From Faecalibacterium sp. UBA1762 (GTDB lineage: Bacteria; Bacillota; Clostridia; Oscillospirales; Ruminococcaceae), in assembly GCA_002314755.1 (NCBI GenBank), contig DCHC01000011.1:1-9642 (forward strand): 9,642 bases of DNA, in the 5' to 3' direction. The notes beneath the pieces are model-generated. The model did not search any database. It was not told the origin of the DNA and saw only the letters and a program-made list of their open reading frames with translations. Position 1 is the stretch's first letter; each line of letters starts with the position of its first letter. The position numbers and the translations under genes were made by a program. Below are positions 1 to 6,139 of the stretch, in pieces.

Positions 1-553
1 TTACACCATTATACAGACTTGGTCCCGGAAAAGGATGGGCAGCAAGGATTTCATGTTTAAAAAGTTTATTGCACACCATTACTGTAAAACCGGTTCCGGA
101 AATAACAGTTTCCAATACTTCCTGAGAGGAATAAACACCTTTTTGAAGTCCCGGATAAGATTCTTTCCCATTCTGATAGAAGCGAATAACCCCCGAAGCG
201 GCAAGATCGGCTTTTTTCTCTTTGAGATTTGCAAATAATGTGCCTAAAAAATGACTATCCAGCCAGTCGTCCGAATCCACAAACGAAATAAACCTGCCTG
301 TGGAAACAGAAAAACCGCCGTTACGCGCAGCACTCAATCCCTTATTTTGCTGACTGATCACTTTAATCCGACTGTCTTGCATTGCCCAGCTTTCGCATAT
401 TCTGCTGCAGTTATCGGTAGAACCGTCATTGACTAAAATGATTTCCAGATTCGCATAGGTCTGACCGGCAATAGACCGGATGCACTCGTCCAGATATTCT
501 TCTGTCTGATAAACCGGTACAATCACAGAAATTAACTCATTTCCGTTCATCAT
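1..553 (-). CDS. GT2 family glycosyltransferase, N-terminal part (runs off left edge)
   Basis: This is an inverting GT-A fold glycosyltransferase that should transfer a sugar from a nucleotide-sugar to a growing surface glycan at the inner face of the membrane. No stop codon is met before the left edge, so 184 N-terminal residues are visible. The protein opens with the family's beta-strand ISVIVPVY, followed by NDGSTD (about residues 42-47), the SQQNKGLSAARN segment that contacts the nucleotide, and the metal-binding motif FVDSDDW (DSDD about 93-96). The start is the first of two tandem ATGs (553 and 550), chosen because AGGA at 563-560 sits 6 nt upstream. It begins 8 bp after the stop of the preceding GNAT gene, so it belongs to the same operon. 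It resembles the GT2 at 3882-4733 in the SQQN...ARN region, which suggests old duplication. The acceptor and donor sugar cannot be read from the sequence. The family call is firm. Confidence 0.93.
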   Translation of the reverse strand, partial: MMNGNELISVIVPVYQTEEYLDECIRSIAGQTYANLEIILVNDGSTDNCSRICESWAMQDSRIKVISQQNKGLSAARNGGFSVSTGRFISFVDSDDWLDSHFLGTLFANLKEKKADLAASGVIRFYQNGKESYPGLQKGVYSSQEVLETVISGTGFTVMVCNKLFKHEILAAHPFPGPSLYNGV

Positions 554-561
554 TCCCCATC

Positions 562-1524
562 CTATATCTTTAAACTCCAACGGATATACAGTAGAGAGTT
601 ACCCTTAAAGCCCTCTTTAAAAGAAATCAGACCCCTGTCCGGCTCGGTACCTCTGTTCAGCATAGAAGTGCCAAAGTCAAGCCATTCCATGTCGTGATAT
701 TCTTCAATTAATTTGTGCAGGCAGTAATGCATGGCGTACTTTTCTCTTCCGCGCTCATTCGCTGCCATATACTGCGTATGTACTGTCCGGTTGTAAAGAT
801 ATACCACCGAACCTGCCACCATCTCTTCCCCTTCGTATACAGCGTAAAGCTTTATATTTTCCGGGAAACGGCTGCGCAACAGTTCCAGCTCTGGCAGGGA
901 ATGTACCGGCTTCGCATGATGGTACTTATCCAGAACATGTGACAGAACAGCATGATAATCCCGCCATTCTGATTTGCTATCACATTGTTTAAATTTCAGC
1001 TGCGCGCTGCATGCGCGGGATATGTACCGTGCCTCCTCAGTTCGCGGGGCATATCCTGCTATCCTGACAACAATTGACGGTTCTGCTTTTTCCAGTTGAG
1101 CACCGGCGTGAATCAATGCAAACACATCTTGTTCGGATGGTTGGGTCTGCAACAATATCGGCACCGGCTTCAGATACACCCTGGCAATATCCTGTTCTCT
1201 GCAGTAGTTCTTCAAGACCTCTACGCATTCCATCATATCCAGTTGATGGGAATGTCTGCCCATGATAAAGCTGCCAAAGGTCAATCCTCCGTGAGAATTT
1301 AAGACCCTGCGGCTGGAACCGTCAACCTCTTCTGCGCATTCGTTACAGGGCAGCAATGCCACAATGGCCTTTCCCCGATAAAACAGCAGGGAATGGTCGA
1401 AAAACCGATCACTATGATAATCCATATAATCCCGGAAAAACAGGAAAACTCCGTTTAAGGATGACGCACAAAAAGCGTCCCACCTTTGTTTATCTGCCAC
1501 AGAATACCGTTTTATCTCTATCAT
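562..1524 (-). CDS. FemAB/BioF2-like GNAT-fold acyltransferase (320 aa)
   Basis: This 320-residue protein has the two-lobed GNAT layout of the FemAB/BioF2-like (Acetyltransf_6 type) family, often found in capsule and exopolysaccharide clusters. Such proteins transfer acyl or aminoacyl groups to cell-envelope sugars or peptidoglycan precursors. The N-terminal lobe (about 1-150) has strands such as SLLFYRGKAIVALLPC. The C-terminal lobe (about 170-320) has KLYAVYEGEEMVAGSVVYL (about 225-243), a helix YAMHYCLHKLIEEY, the strand WLDFGTSM (281-288) and the closing SFKEGFKG (301-308), all typical for the family. There is no signal peptide or membrane segment, so it should act in the cytoplasm. Its ATG shares ATGA with the stop of the upstream truncated GNAT gene (1524-1521), implying translational coupling. 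Its place between a flippase and a glycosyltransferase argues for glycan decoration rather than peptidoglycan bridges. The substrate is unknown. Confidence 0.82.
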   Translation of the reverse strand: MIEIKRYSVADKQRWDAFCASSLNGVFLFFRDYMDYHSDRFFDHSLLFYRGKAIVALLPCNECAEEVDGSSRRVLNSHGGLTFGSFIMGRHSHQLDMMECVEVLKNYCREQDIARVYLKPVPILLQTQPSEQDVFALIHAGAQLEKAEPSIVVRIAGYAPRTEEARYISRACSAQLKFKQCDSKSEWRDYHAVLSHVLDKYHHAKPVHSLPELELLRSRFPENIKLYAVYEGEEMVAGSVVYLYNRTVHTQYMAANERGREKYAMHYCLHKLIEEYHDMEWLDFGTSMLNRGTEPDRGLISFKEGFKGNSLLYIRWSLKI

Positions 1525-1964
1525 CTCTCATCACCGCAAAACATAAAATGTTTTATTCTCCTTAACCCGGCGCATATCCCGGAATGATAAATCCTATCCC
1601 ACATCAGCGGAATACTTCTTAATTTCATTTTCCAACAACTATTCCTATATACTGTCCCATCGTAGACCTTTTTCTTTACGCTGCTGTACTTTGCTTTGTA
1701 TTCGTATTCCCCGTCTCCTAAATAAATGAGATGCTTTCTTTCTGATAATTCTTTTAAGTAATGGTGATACAAAAGTATTCCCGGTGAATATTTCGCATAC
1801 TTTTTTGCGTAAGAAACGTTATCAATATATGCAATCTCACACTGCTCACAGGGCAAAATCAGTGCGGCTATTTCATTATTTGCCTTTAGATAATAGACAT
1901 CACTGACGTGGAACCGTTTGATATATTCCAGCGGTGAAAACATATATACTGTTCCAAAGATCAA
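1521..1964 (-). CDS. N-terminally truncated BioF2-like GNAT protein, probable gene remnant (147 aa)
   Basis: Only the C-terminal GNAT lobe of a BioF2-like (Acetyltransf_6) protein is present. The segment YYLKANNEIAALILPC is the usual 'uses and returns own fold' strand pair, KYAKYSPGILLYHHYLKEL is the acyl-CoA binding helix region, and YLGDGEYEYKAKY matches the family's FGxGDxxYKxxW-like ending. Full-length members have about 300 residues, so some 150 N-terminal residues are missing. An in-frame stop lies at 1985-1983, and the stop of the ABC gene is at 2031, so the missing lobe is not just upstream. The only starts are TTG at 1964 (no clear ribosome binding site) or ATG at 1943 (with a weak GGA upstream). 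The stop overlaps the next gene's ATG as ATGA, so the end of the gene is still fitted to the operon. Either a deletion removed its 5' half, or it survives as a one-lobe protein. Its relative at 562-1524 is complete. Confidence 0.7.
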   Translation of the reverse strand: MIFGTVYMFSPLEYIKRFHVSDVYYLKANNEIAALILPCEQCEIAYIDNVSYAKKYAKYSPGILLYHHYLKELSERKHLIYLGDGEYEYKAKYSSVKKKVYDGTVYRNSCWKMKLRSIPLMWDRIYHSGICAGLRRIKHFMFCGDER

Positions 1965-2030
1965 AGCGTTTATAGATAAATGCTATTTTATTGCATAAAG
2001 CCCTGTCCTGTAGCTGTTCTATTTTTAAGC

Positions 2031-3803
2031 TCAAACCGTTTCCCCCTCTGGGTGTCCCATTTCCTGCTGAACCGTGACGCCGCTCTCCTGTTTCAAGGTA
2101 CCGTTTTCCACGCTAAACCACCTGTCACAATACTGCAGTGTGTTGGGTCGATGGGAAACCAGAATAACTGTTCTATCCCTTTGCAGTGCCTTGATTGTAC
2201 GGATGATTTCCTGCTCCGTATGAATATCCAGTGAAGAGGTCGCTTCATCAAAAATCAAAACAGAGGGCGAACCCACCAGTGCCCTTGCAATACCGATTCT
2301 TTGTCGCTGTCCGCCCGATAGCCTCATTCCCTGAGCGCCGATTTCCGTATCCAGCCCGTCCGGCTGTTTCCGGATCAAATCACCCAGCCCAGCATCTTCT
2401 ATTGCCCGGCTTAGATCGGTGTCACTGATCTGTCTGCCAAACACTATATTTTCCCGAATCGTAGCGTCCAAAAGATTGGTATCCTGTGGGACATATCCCA
2501 CATCCAAAATTTCACACCCTTCCAACGGCAGGTCATCCACACGAATTTCTCCCGTCTGCGGACGGATCAACCCGATAATCAGGTTGATCAGCGTAGTCTT
2601 TCCGCTTCCGGTTTTTCCGAAAACACCTATCCGCTCGCCGCACCTGATTTGCAGATCAATATGCTCCAGCACCGGCTTTCCCGCATTTTTATAACAAAAG
2701 GACACATCCACTAAATCGATGGAACTGTACATCACACGGGTACGTCTATTCAGCGTATCTGTTTGCGGCATATCATCCACACCCTTTATGACCTCATAAA
2801 CTCTCTCAAGGCTTGGCGTATAAAAAGTGAAATCCTGCAGACAGGAATAGACCGCTGTCATACCCGGCATAATGCGGACTGCAGCCAGATAAAAGGCAGA
2901 CAGTGTACCTAAATTGCTGATTATATCCTTGCCGCGAATGAGAGAAAACAATACATAAAACAAAATTGCCCAAACAAAAATCAGGCTGATGGATAAACCG
3001 GGTATACTGCTGTATTTTACCTTTTTTTCATCTGCCCCAATATTACTCTTTCCAAAATAACAAAACTGATTAAAAATCAGATCGTTTCTCTTGAAAACAT
3101 CATTTTCTTTTTTCAGAATAAAAGATTCGGATATCGTCTTATCGTATTCTTCCCACGTTTTGTTTGCCTCTTCTCCGGCCCTTTTTAGCTTGCCGCCTAA
3201 AAGCCAATGGAAGCCAAGATACAATACAGTGATGCATGCGGAAAAGATCAGAGTAATTCGGGTATCAATCAAAAGCATAAAAATACTCAGTACCAGCACC
3301 CTTAGCAGGTTGACCGATACCGATAGAAATGCTCTGATCAGTTCAAAAGTCCAGGTGACATAGGTTGTGACCAGATCAATATCTTCCGTGATATTCCGGT
3401 AAAGATGGTCCTCATACTCTTCCCGAATTCGATAAATCATCATCTGCTTTGCCATGGCAAAACGGTTCCGGTTTATAAAATTTGTCTGCTTTACCGCAAG
3501 AATGTAAGAGGTGAAATACTTGACAGCAAAGGCAAAAATCAGTAAAACGGTAAACAGAATCAAAAACTGGTTTGTTTGGGACAACATAAAAATATTATTG
3601 ATTATTGCACCGATTTCCCCGGAAAGAACTCTATCCGGATCGGTCAATAGCCCTAAGAACGGTATTATCAGGGAAATTCCAAAGGTCTCAACTGTTGCCG
3701 ATAACAACATCAACGAAAAAAGGCACCCCAAAGACCTCTTTTGTTCTCGGTTCAAAATCTCATTCAGCTTCTTGAGTGACGCAATTATACCTTTGCACAT
3801 CAT
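2031..3803 (-). CDS. PglK/MsbA-type ABC transporter, lipid-linked oligosaccharide flippase candidate (590 aa)
   Basis: This half-transporter fuses a six-helix membrane domain (about residues 25-330) to an ATP-binding domain (about 360-575) and should act as a homodimer. The ATPase motifs are complete: Walker A GKTGSGKT (396-403), Q-loop Gln440, signature LSGGQ (495-499), Walker B VLIFDE (515-520), D-loop SSLD (523-526) and H-loop His551. The first helix region, ETFGISLIIPFLGLL, resembles the start of PglK, which flips undecaprenyl-diphosphate-linked oligosaccharide in Campylobacter, and differs from peptide or drug exporters. It sits among glycosyltransferases, which supports export of a lipid-linked glycan; no Wzx-type flippase is in view. 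The start is the first of two tandem ATGs (3803, 3800), with AGGA 13 nt upstream, so the ribosome binding site is poor and coupling to upstream translation is likely. It ends in TGA, 66 bp before the truncated GNAT gene. A drug or lipid exporter role is not excluded. Confidence 0.88.
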   Translation of the reverse strand: MMCKGIIASLKKLNEILNREQKRSLGCLFSLMLLSATVETFGISLIIPFLGLLTDPDRVLSGEIGAIINNIFMLSQTNQFLILFTVLLIFAFAVKYFTSYILAVKQTNFINRNRFAMAKQMMIYRIREEYEDHLYRNITEDIDLVTTYVTWTFELIRAFLSVSVNLLRVLVLSIFMLLIDTRITLIFSACITVLYLGFHWLLGGKLKRAGEEANKTWEEYDKTISESFILKKENDVFKRNDLIFNQFCYFGKSNIGADEKKVKYSSIPGLSISLIFVWAILFYVLFSLIRGKDIISNLGTLSAFYLAAVRIMPGMTAVYSCLQDFTFYTPSLERVYEVIKGVDDMPQTDTLNRRTRVMYSSIDLVDVSFCYKNAGKPVLEHIDLQIRCGERIGVFGKTGSGKTTLINLIIGLIRPQTGEIRVDDLPLEGCEILDVGYVPQDTNLLDATIRENIVFGRQISDTDLSRAIEDAGLGDLIRKQPDGLDTEIGAQGMRLSGGQRQRIGIARALVGSPSVLIFDEATSSLDIHTEQEIIRTIKALQRDRTVILVSHRPNTLQYCDRWFSVENGTLKQESGVTVQQEMGHPEGETV

Positions 3804-3874
3804 TTTATCTTTAATATCCTGTTGTACAGCCTCGCTGTTCCTTTTCTGTCAGATTGAGAAGAGGTATTCGCCAT
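3800..3874 (-). other. 24-codon reading frame bridging GT2 and ABC genes, possible out-of-frame GT2 tail
   Basis: In the 78-bp gap between the GT2 stop (3884-3882) and the ABC start (3803), one frame stays open and ends with TGA overlapping the ABC start as ATGA (3803-3800). From its ATG at 3874 it reads 24 residues ending in TARLYNRILKIK, a basic, aromatic ending common at glycosyltransferase C-termini. The same frame is open further upstream into the end of the GT2 gene (a stop in that frame lies near 3917), so a one-base shift near the GT2 end would join the two. It may therefore be the lost C-terminus of the GT2, a short coupling peptide, or chance. It has no good ribosome binding site of its own. 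Confidence 0.25.
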
Positions 3875-3881
3875 CCTATTG

Positions 3882-4733
3882 CTAAACACCGTTCTTCCGC
3901 TTTGGGAATATCTTGTTTTTCATTTCGCACATCCACCCGAATACAATCCTCATCTGTACTTCACGGATTCTGCGCTGTACCACTGCAGTGACCTGTCGGT
4001 CACCTGTTAACACAGCCTTGATCTTTCTCCATCCACGCAACTCTACGCCCGCTTTCCAAACCTCTCCCCCTGCGGAATGGGTCGCGCTTCCTTGCCTCTG
4101 AAGATAGTAATACAGCTCCGCCGGATAGTATACAAGTTTATGTGCCATCCGAACCGCCGTAAAGAAAAACAACGCATCCTCTGTATAGCATAGAGACTCA
4201 TCAAACAGAATATCGTTTTTCCCCATCATATCCCGCCTGTAGCAAGCGGCAACAGCAGGTATCGTCCTATCCAACAGCTTACTGAGGACACAATCTTTTT
4301 CCGAAATTTGTACCGGAATTCCGTCCTCCTTTTTCGGCCCGAATTTCTCCCCTGCTGTCACCCTTCTAAAGTCAAAATATAGAACATCTGGTTCCCTCTT
4401 ATTAAGTTGCAATTTTAGTTTTTCCAGTGTATCGGGAACTAAGCTGTCATCCCCGTCAACAAAAATCAGATATTTACCGCTGCTCGCTTTTATTCCAGTG
4501 TTTCTGGCATGGGAAACACCGTGATTTTGCTGCGAGATTACCCGTACCACCTGGGGATAAGTCCGCGCAACCCCCTGACATATTTTCAAGGTACCGTCTG
4601 TGGATCCGTCATCTACTACAATCAGTTCAAGGTCCTGACAGGTTTGTGAAACGATACTGCTCAGCGTACCGCCTATGTATCGTTCCAGATTAAAAACCGG
4701 TACAATCACCGAAAAAAGAGGGAAACATGACAT
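3882..4733 (-). CDS. GT2 family glycosyltransferase (283 aa)
   Basis: This is a complete GT-A fold, inverting glycosyltransferase expected to add one sugar to a lipid-linked glycan in the cytoplasm. Visible motifs are FSVIVPVFN (7-15), VVDDGSTDGT (39-48), the nucleotide-contacting SQQNHGVSHARNTG (67-80), the metal site FVDGDD (91-96) and YTEDALFF (183-190), whose Glu-Asp pair fits the usual catalytic base position. No membrane helix is seen. It starts 3 bp after the stop of the upstream GT2; GGGAGG inside that gene's last codons lies about 11 nt before the ATG, so the two are co-translated. The C-terminus is basic (FPKRKNGV) and stops abruptly at 3882, while a neighbouring frame remains open up to the ABC start, so the C-terminus may have been shortened by a frameshift. 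It shares the SQQN...ARN block with the GT2 at the left edge. Donor and acceptor are unknown. Confidence 0.93.
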   Translation of the reverse strand: MSCFPLFSVIVPVFNLERYIGGTLSSIVSQTCQDLELIVVDDGSTDGTLKICQGVARTYPQVVRVISQQNHGVSHARNTGIKASSGKYLIFVDGDDSLVPDTLEKLKLQLNKREPDVLYFDFRRVTAGEKFGPKKEDGIPVQISEKDCVLSKLLDRTIPAVAACYRRDMMGKNDILFDESLCYTEDALFFFTAVRMAHKLVYYPAELYYYLQRQGSATHSAGGEVWKAGVELRGWRKIKAVLTGDRQVTAVVQRRIREVQMRIVFGWMCEMKNKIFPKRKNGV

Positions 4734-4736
4734 GAC

Positions 4737-5603
4737 TTAGTTTACCTCCCACTTCTTGTAGCATATCGTCCGATACAGAAAAAGCGGAAAGTATCGTAAA
4801 TGAACCAGACATCTTTGCACTGTTGGCGTTTTTTTCTGGACCAGATATTCCACTTTTGTCTTATAATCGACAAACAACCGATAGCAGAGCTTTCGCCAGA
4901 TCGGCAGGGAATAATGCTGCGTAATTAAGGAATATACTTCCTTTTGAGATTGAATCATTTCTTCACAGTGAAATGAAAAAGAATTTTTGTTAAATTTATG
5001 AGTATACAGATAATCGTCGCAGACCGCAAAACGGTATCCCTTCAGTAAAAAACTCAACCAAAGCAGATAATCATCCGCCCCGTCGGTGTTCAGAATCATA
5101 CCCTCCCAACATTCCAACACGATTTTCCTTTTTATCAGGCAATGGCCCGGCGGACCGATATAGTTTCCACCCAGCAGCAGAATAGTAAGAAAATCCGTAT
5201 CCGGCATATAACTTCTCTTGATTACATTTCTGCCGGTGTCATCCAGCTCATCAATCCACCGGGAAATAATCGCATCAGCCCCGTTTGCTTTGGTAAAAAG
5301 CGTAACCAAAGCCCGATCGGAAATCTCATCGTCCTGGTCTAACAGCAAGATATATTTACCTTTGGCATGCTGAATGCCCTCTATTCTCGCAAGCTGGATA
5401 CCGGTATGCGCACGGTCAGTCAGATACTGTACCGAAAATGAATTGCACCCCAAAAGTGAAACAGGCGGCTTATCATCGTCTTTTACCAAAATCAATTCTA
5501 TGCTCAAATCCCGGGCGGCTTTTGCATTTGCTTCCAACATTTTGAAAAGCCCCGGAAGGTACTCTTCGCCGTAAAACAGGGGAACAATTACAGAAATATC
5601 CAT
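4737..5603 (-). CDS. GT2 family glycosyltransferase, first gene of the operon (288 aa)
   Basis: This GT-A fold glycosyltransferase is the promoter-proximal gene of the leftward operon. It begins MDISVIVPLFYG, has the metal-binding LLLDQDDE (86-93, DQDD at 89-92) and a later ADDYLLW (176-182) that fits the catalytic acid/base region. The common DDGSTDGT segment is replaced by KDDDKPPVS (41-49), so it belongs to a different GT2 subfamily from its two neighbours and may use a different donor. The start at 5603 is preferred because GGAG lies 9 nt upstream and the family's first beta-strand begins right there. A longer frame reaching a GTG at 5711 adds 36 residues with no family match and no ribosome binding site. 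The C-terminal third (about 235-288) is rich in aromatic and basic residues (YRLF, RYFPLFLYR) and may lie on the membrane surface. Acceptor and donor are unknown. Confidence 0.9.
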   Translation of the reverse strand: MDISVIVPLFYGEEYLPGLFKMLEANAKAARDLSIELILVKDDDKPPVSLLGCNSFSVQYLTDRAHTGIQLARIEGIQHAKGKYILLLDQDDEISDRALVTLFTKANGADAIISRWIDELDDTGRNVIKRSYMPDTDFLTILLLGGNYIGPPGHCLIKRKIVLECWEGMILNTDGADDYLLWLSFLLKGYRFAVCDDYLYTHKFNKNSFSFHCEEMIQSQKEVYSLITQHYSLPIWRKLCYRLFVDYKTKVEYLVQKKTPTVQRCLVHLRYFPLFLYRTICYKKWEVN

Positions 5604-5612
5604 CTTATTTTT

Positions 5613-5616
5613 CTCC
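5613..5616 (-). promoter_or_regulatory. Ribosome binding site deciding the start of the first GT2
   Basis: GGAG on the minus strand, 9 nt before the ATG at 5603. It favours this start over the upstream GTG at 5711, which has nothing comparable. Confidence 0.7.
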
Positions 5617-5679
5617 AAAAACATAAGAAGAAACAACCTTATTTGTCCGGAAAAACCAGAGAACCGATCAAAAAGTTCG

Positions 5680-5721
5680 TTAGTGCGTGACAGCATACCC
5701 TCTGAAGCCACTTAGTTTCAT
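5680..5721 (-). other. Possible 13-aa leader peptide in the operon leader
   Basis: ATG at 5721 follows GAGGAAGAT, giving a GAGG ribosome binding site at about 5 nt, as good as any in the window. The frame reads MKLSGFRGYAVTH and then TAA. It lies inside the expected leader RNA, about 76 nt before the GT2 start. No run of one regulatory codon is seen, so classic amino-acid attenuation is not indicated. It could set ribosome occupancy over the leader or be chance. Confidence 0.3.
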
Positions 5722-5774
5722 ATCTTCCTCGCCCGATAGTCATTCACTATATCAACTGGGTATTCTTCACGCGG

Positions 5775-5806
5775 CTCTTACATTGCCGTGACACCATCCG
5801 TAAGAG
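5775..5806 (-). promoter_or_regulatory. Start-proximal hairpin in the operon leader RNA
   Basis: CTCTTAC (5806-5800) and GTAAGAG (5781-5775) can form a perfect 7-bp stem around an 18-nt loop. It would begin about 8 nt from the predicted transcript start. No U-run follows, so it is not an intrinsic terminator. A role in RNA stability or as a binding site for a processive antitermination factor (for example the NusG paralogue LoaP, known for clostridial polysaccharide operons) is possible but is inference only. Confidence 0.4.
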
Positions 5807-5820
5807 ACTGCTTTTCTTTT

Positions 5821-5829
5821 ATTATACCA
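5821..5829 (-). promoter_or_regulatory. Extended -10 promoter for the leftward glycan operon
   Basis: The minus strand reads TGTGGTATAAT, containing a consensus TATAAT (5826-5821) with the TGN extension directly before it. The -35 region at the right distance (TTTTAA at 5849-5844) is poor, as is common for extended -10 promoters. Transcription would start near 5814, giving a leader of about 210 nt before the first GT2. Confidence 0.6.
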
Positions 5830-5843
5830 CAATGATCGCGGTA
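5825..5843. promoter_or_regulatory. Imperfect dyad overlapping the leftward -10 (operator candidate)
   Basis: The 19-bp stretch from TACC to GGTA is an imperfect palindrome around a central base, with 7 of 9 positions matching. It covers the spacer and touches the -10 of the leftward promoter, where a bound repressor would block polymerase. Confidence 0.3.
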
Positions 5844-5944
5844 TTAAAATCTTTTTTCCTGCGCACATTTGTTGTCAATTATTATAGCTGTTCCCTATCC
5901 GGAATTGTGCCGTCTTGCCTCGTAGGATATTTCTGCGAAACAAG

Positions 5945-6004
5945 TGCAGTTCCTGCTTGACACTGCAAGGGATAAATGCATTTTGGGGGAATGCGCTTTT
6001 CCCT
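5945..6004. repeat. Two adjacent hairpin-forming inverted repeats between the divergent promoters
   Basis: The first pairs TGCAGT (5945-5950) with ACTGCA (5962-5967) around an 11-nt loop. The second, directly adjoining, pairs AGGGA (5968-5972) with TCCCT (6000-6004) and TGCATT (5977-5982) with AATGCG (5990-5995, one G-T wobble) around a TTGGGGG loop, with a short imperfect internal region. They lie outside both predicted transcripts and have no U-run, so they are not obvious terminators. They may mark DNA-level sites or an unrecognised transcript. Confidence 0.35.
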
Positions 6005-6047
6005 CCAAATCAATATCAGTCCGCAAAGAAAAGAAGGATATCATCTT

Positions 6048-6068
6048 CCATATCTCTTATCGATATGG
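6048..6068. promoter_or_regulatory. Perfect 7-bp inverted repeat abutting the rightward -10 (operator candidate)
   Basis: CCATATC (6048-6054), a 7-nt spacer and GATATGG (6062-6068) form a perfect dyad that covers the -35/spacer region and ends at the base before TATAAT. A further GGATATC lies at 6036-6042, 12 bp before the left arm, so the half-site may be repeated on one face of the helix. This is the expected geometry for a repressor operator or an activator site next to a weak -35. Confidence 0.45.
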
Positions 6069-6074
6069 TATAAT
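6066..6074 (+). promoter_or_regulatory. Extended -10 promoter for the receptor phosphatase gene
   Basis: TGGTATAAT gives a consensus -10 (6069-6074) with a TGN extension. The -35 position (6046-6051, TTCCAT) is weak. The start would be near 6081, leaving about 59 nt of leader before the ATG at 6140. Confidence 0.6.
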
Positions 6075-6127
6075 GCATTGGGATCATGTCATATCATTCG
6101 GTTTTTATCAGAGTCATTCAGAACATC

Positions 6128-6132
6128 AGGAG
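6128..6132 (+). promoter_or_regulatory. Ribosome binding site deciding the start of the receptor phosphatase
   Basis: AGGAG ends 7 nt before the ATG at 6140. The earlier in-frame ATG at 6086 has no such site and lies only a few bases from the predicted transcription start, so 6140 is preferred. Confidence 0.75.
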
Positions 6133-6139
6133 TATTACT

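Larger units (their letters stand above)
5604..6139. promoter_or_regulatory. Divergent control region between the glycan operon and the receptor phosphatase gene
   Basis: This 536-bp stretch has no convincing protein gene. Reading left to right it holds the ribosome binding site for the leftward operon, a 13-codon leader frame, a leader hairpin, the leftward promoter with a dyad, two consecutive hairpins, and the rightward promoter with a perfect 7-bp inverted repeat. Its length and density of symmetric sites are unusual for two ordinary divergent promoters and suggest shared regulation of glycan synthesis and the receptor module. Confidence 0.6.

Noticed and set aside
5604..5711. 36-residue N-terminal extension of the first GT2 from a GTG at 5711
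   Set aside because: The family's first beta-strand starts at the ATG at 5603, which has a GGAG site; the extension matches nothing.
5849..5878. Perfect TTGACA on the minus strand (5878-5873) as a second leftward promoter
   Set aside because: The only hexamer at acceptable spacing is AAAGAT, which matches the -10 consensus at three positions; too weak to call.
5881..5886. A second TATAAT on the minus strand
   Set aside because: It has no TGN extension and no recognisable -35 upstream; chance is likely in AT-rich DNA.
5957..5985. Perfect TTGACA on the plus strand at 5957-5962
   Set aside because: The hexamer 17 nt downstream (ATTTTG) is not a credible -10, and the motif is part of a hairpin loop and arm.
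6086..6139. Earlier ATG at 6086 for the receptor phosphatase
   Set aside because: No ribosome binding site, and it lies about 5 nt from the predicted transcription start; AGGAG supports 6140.
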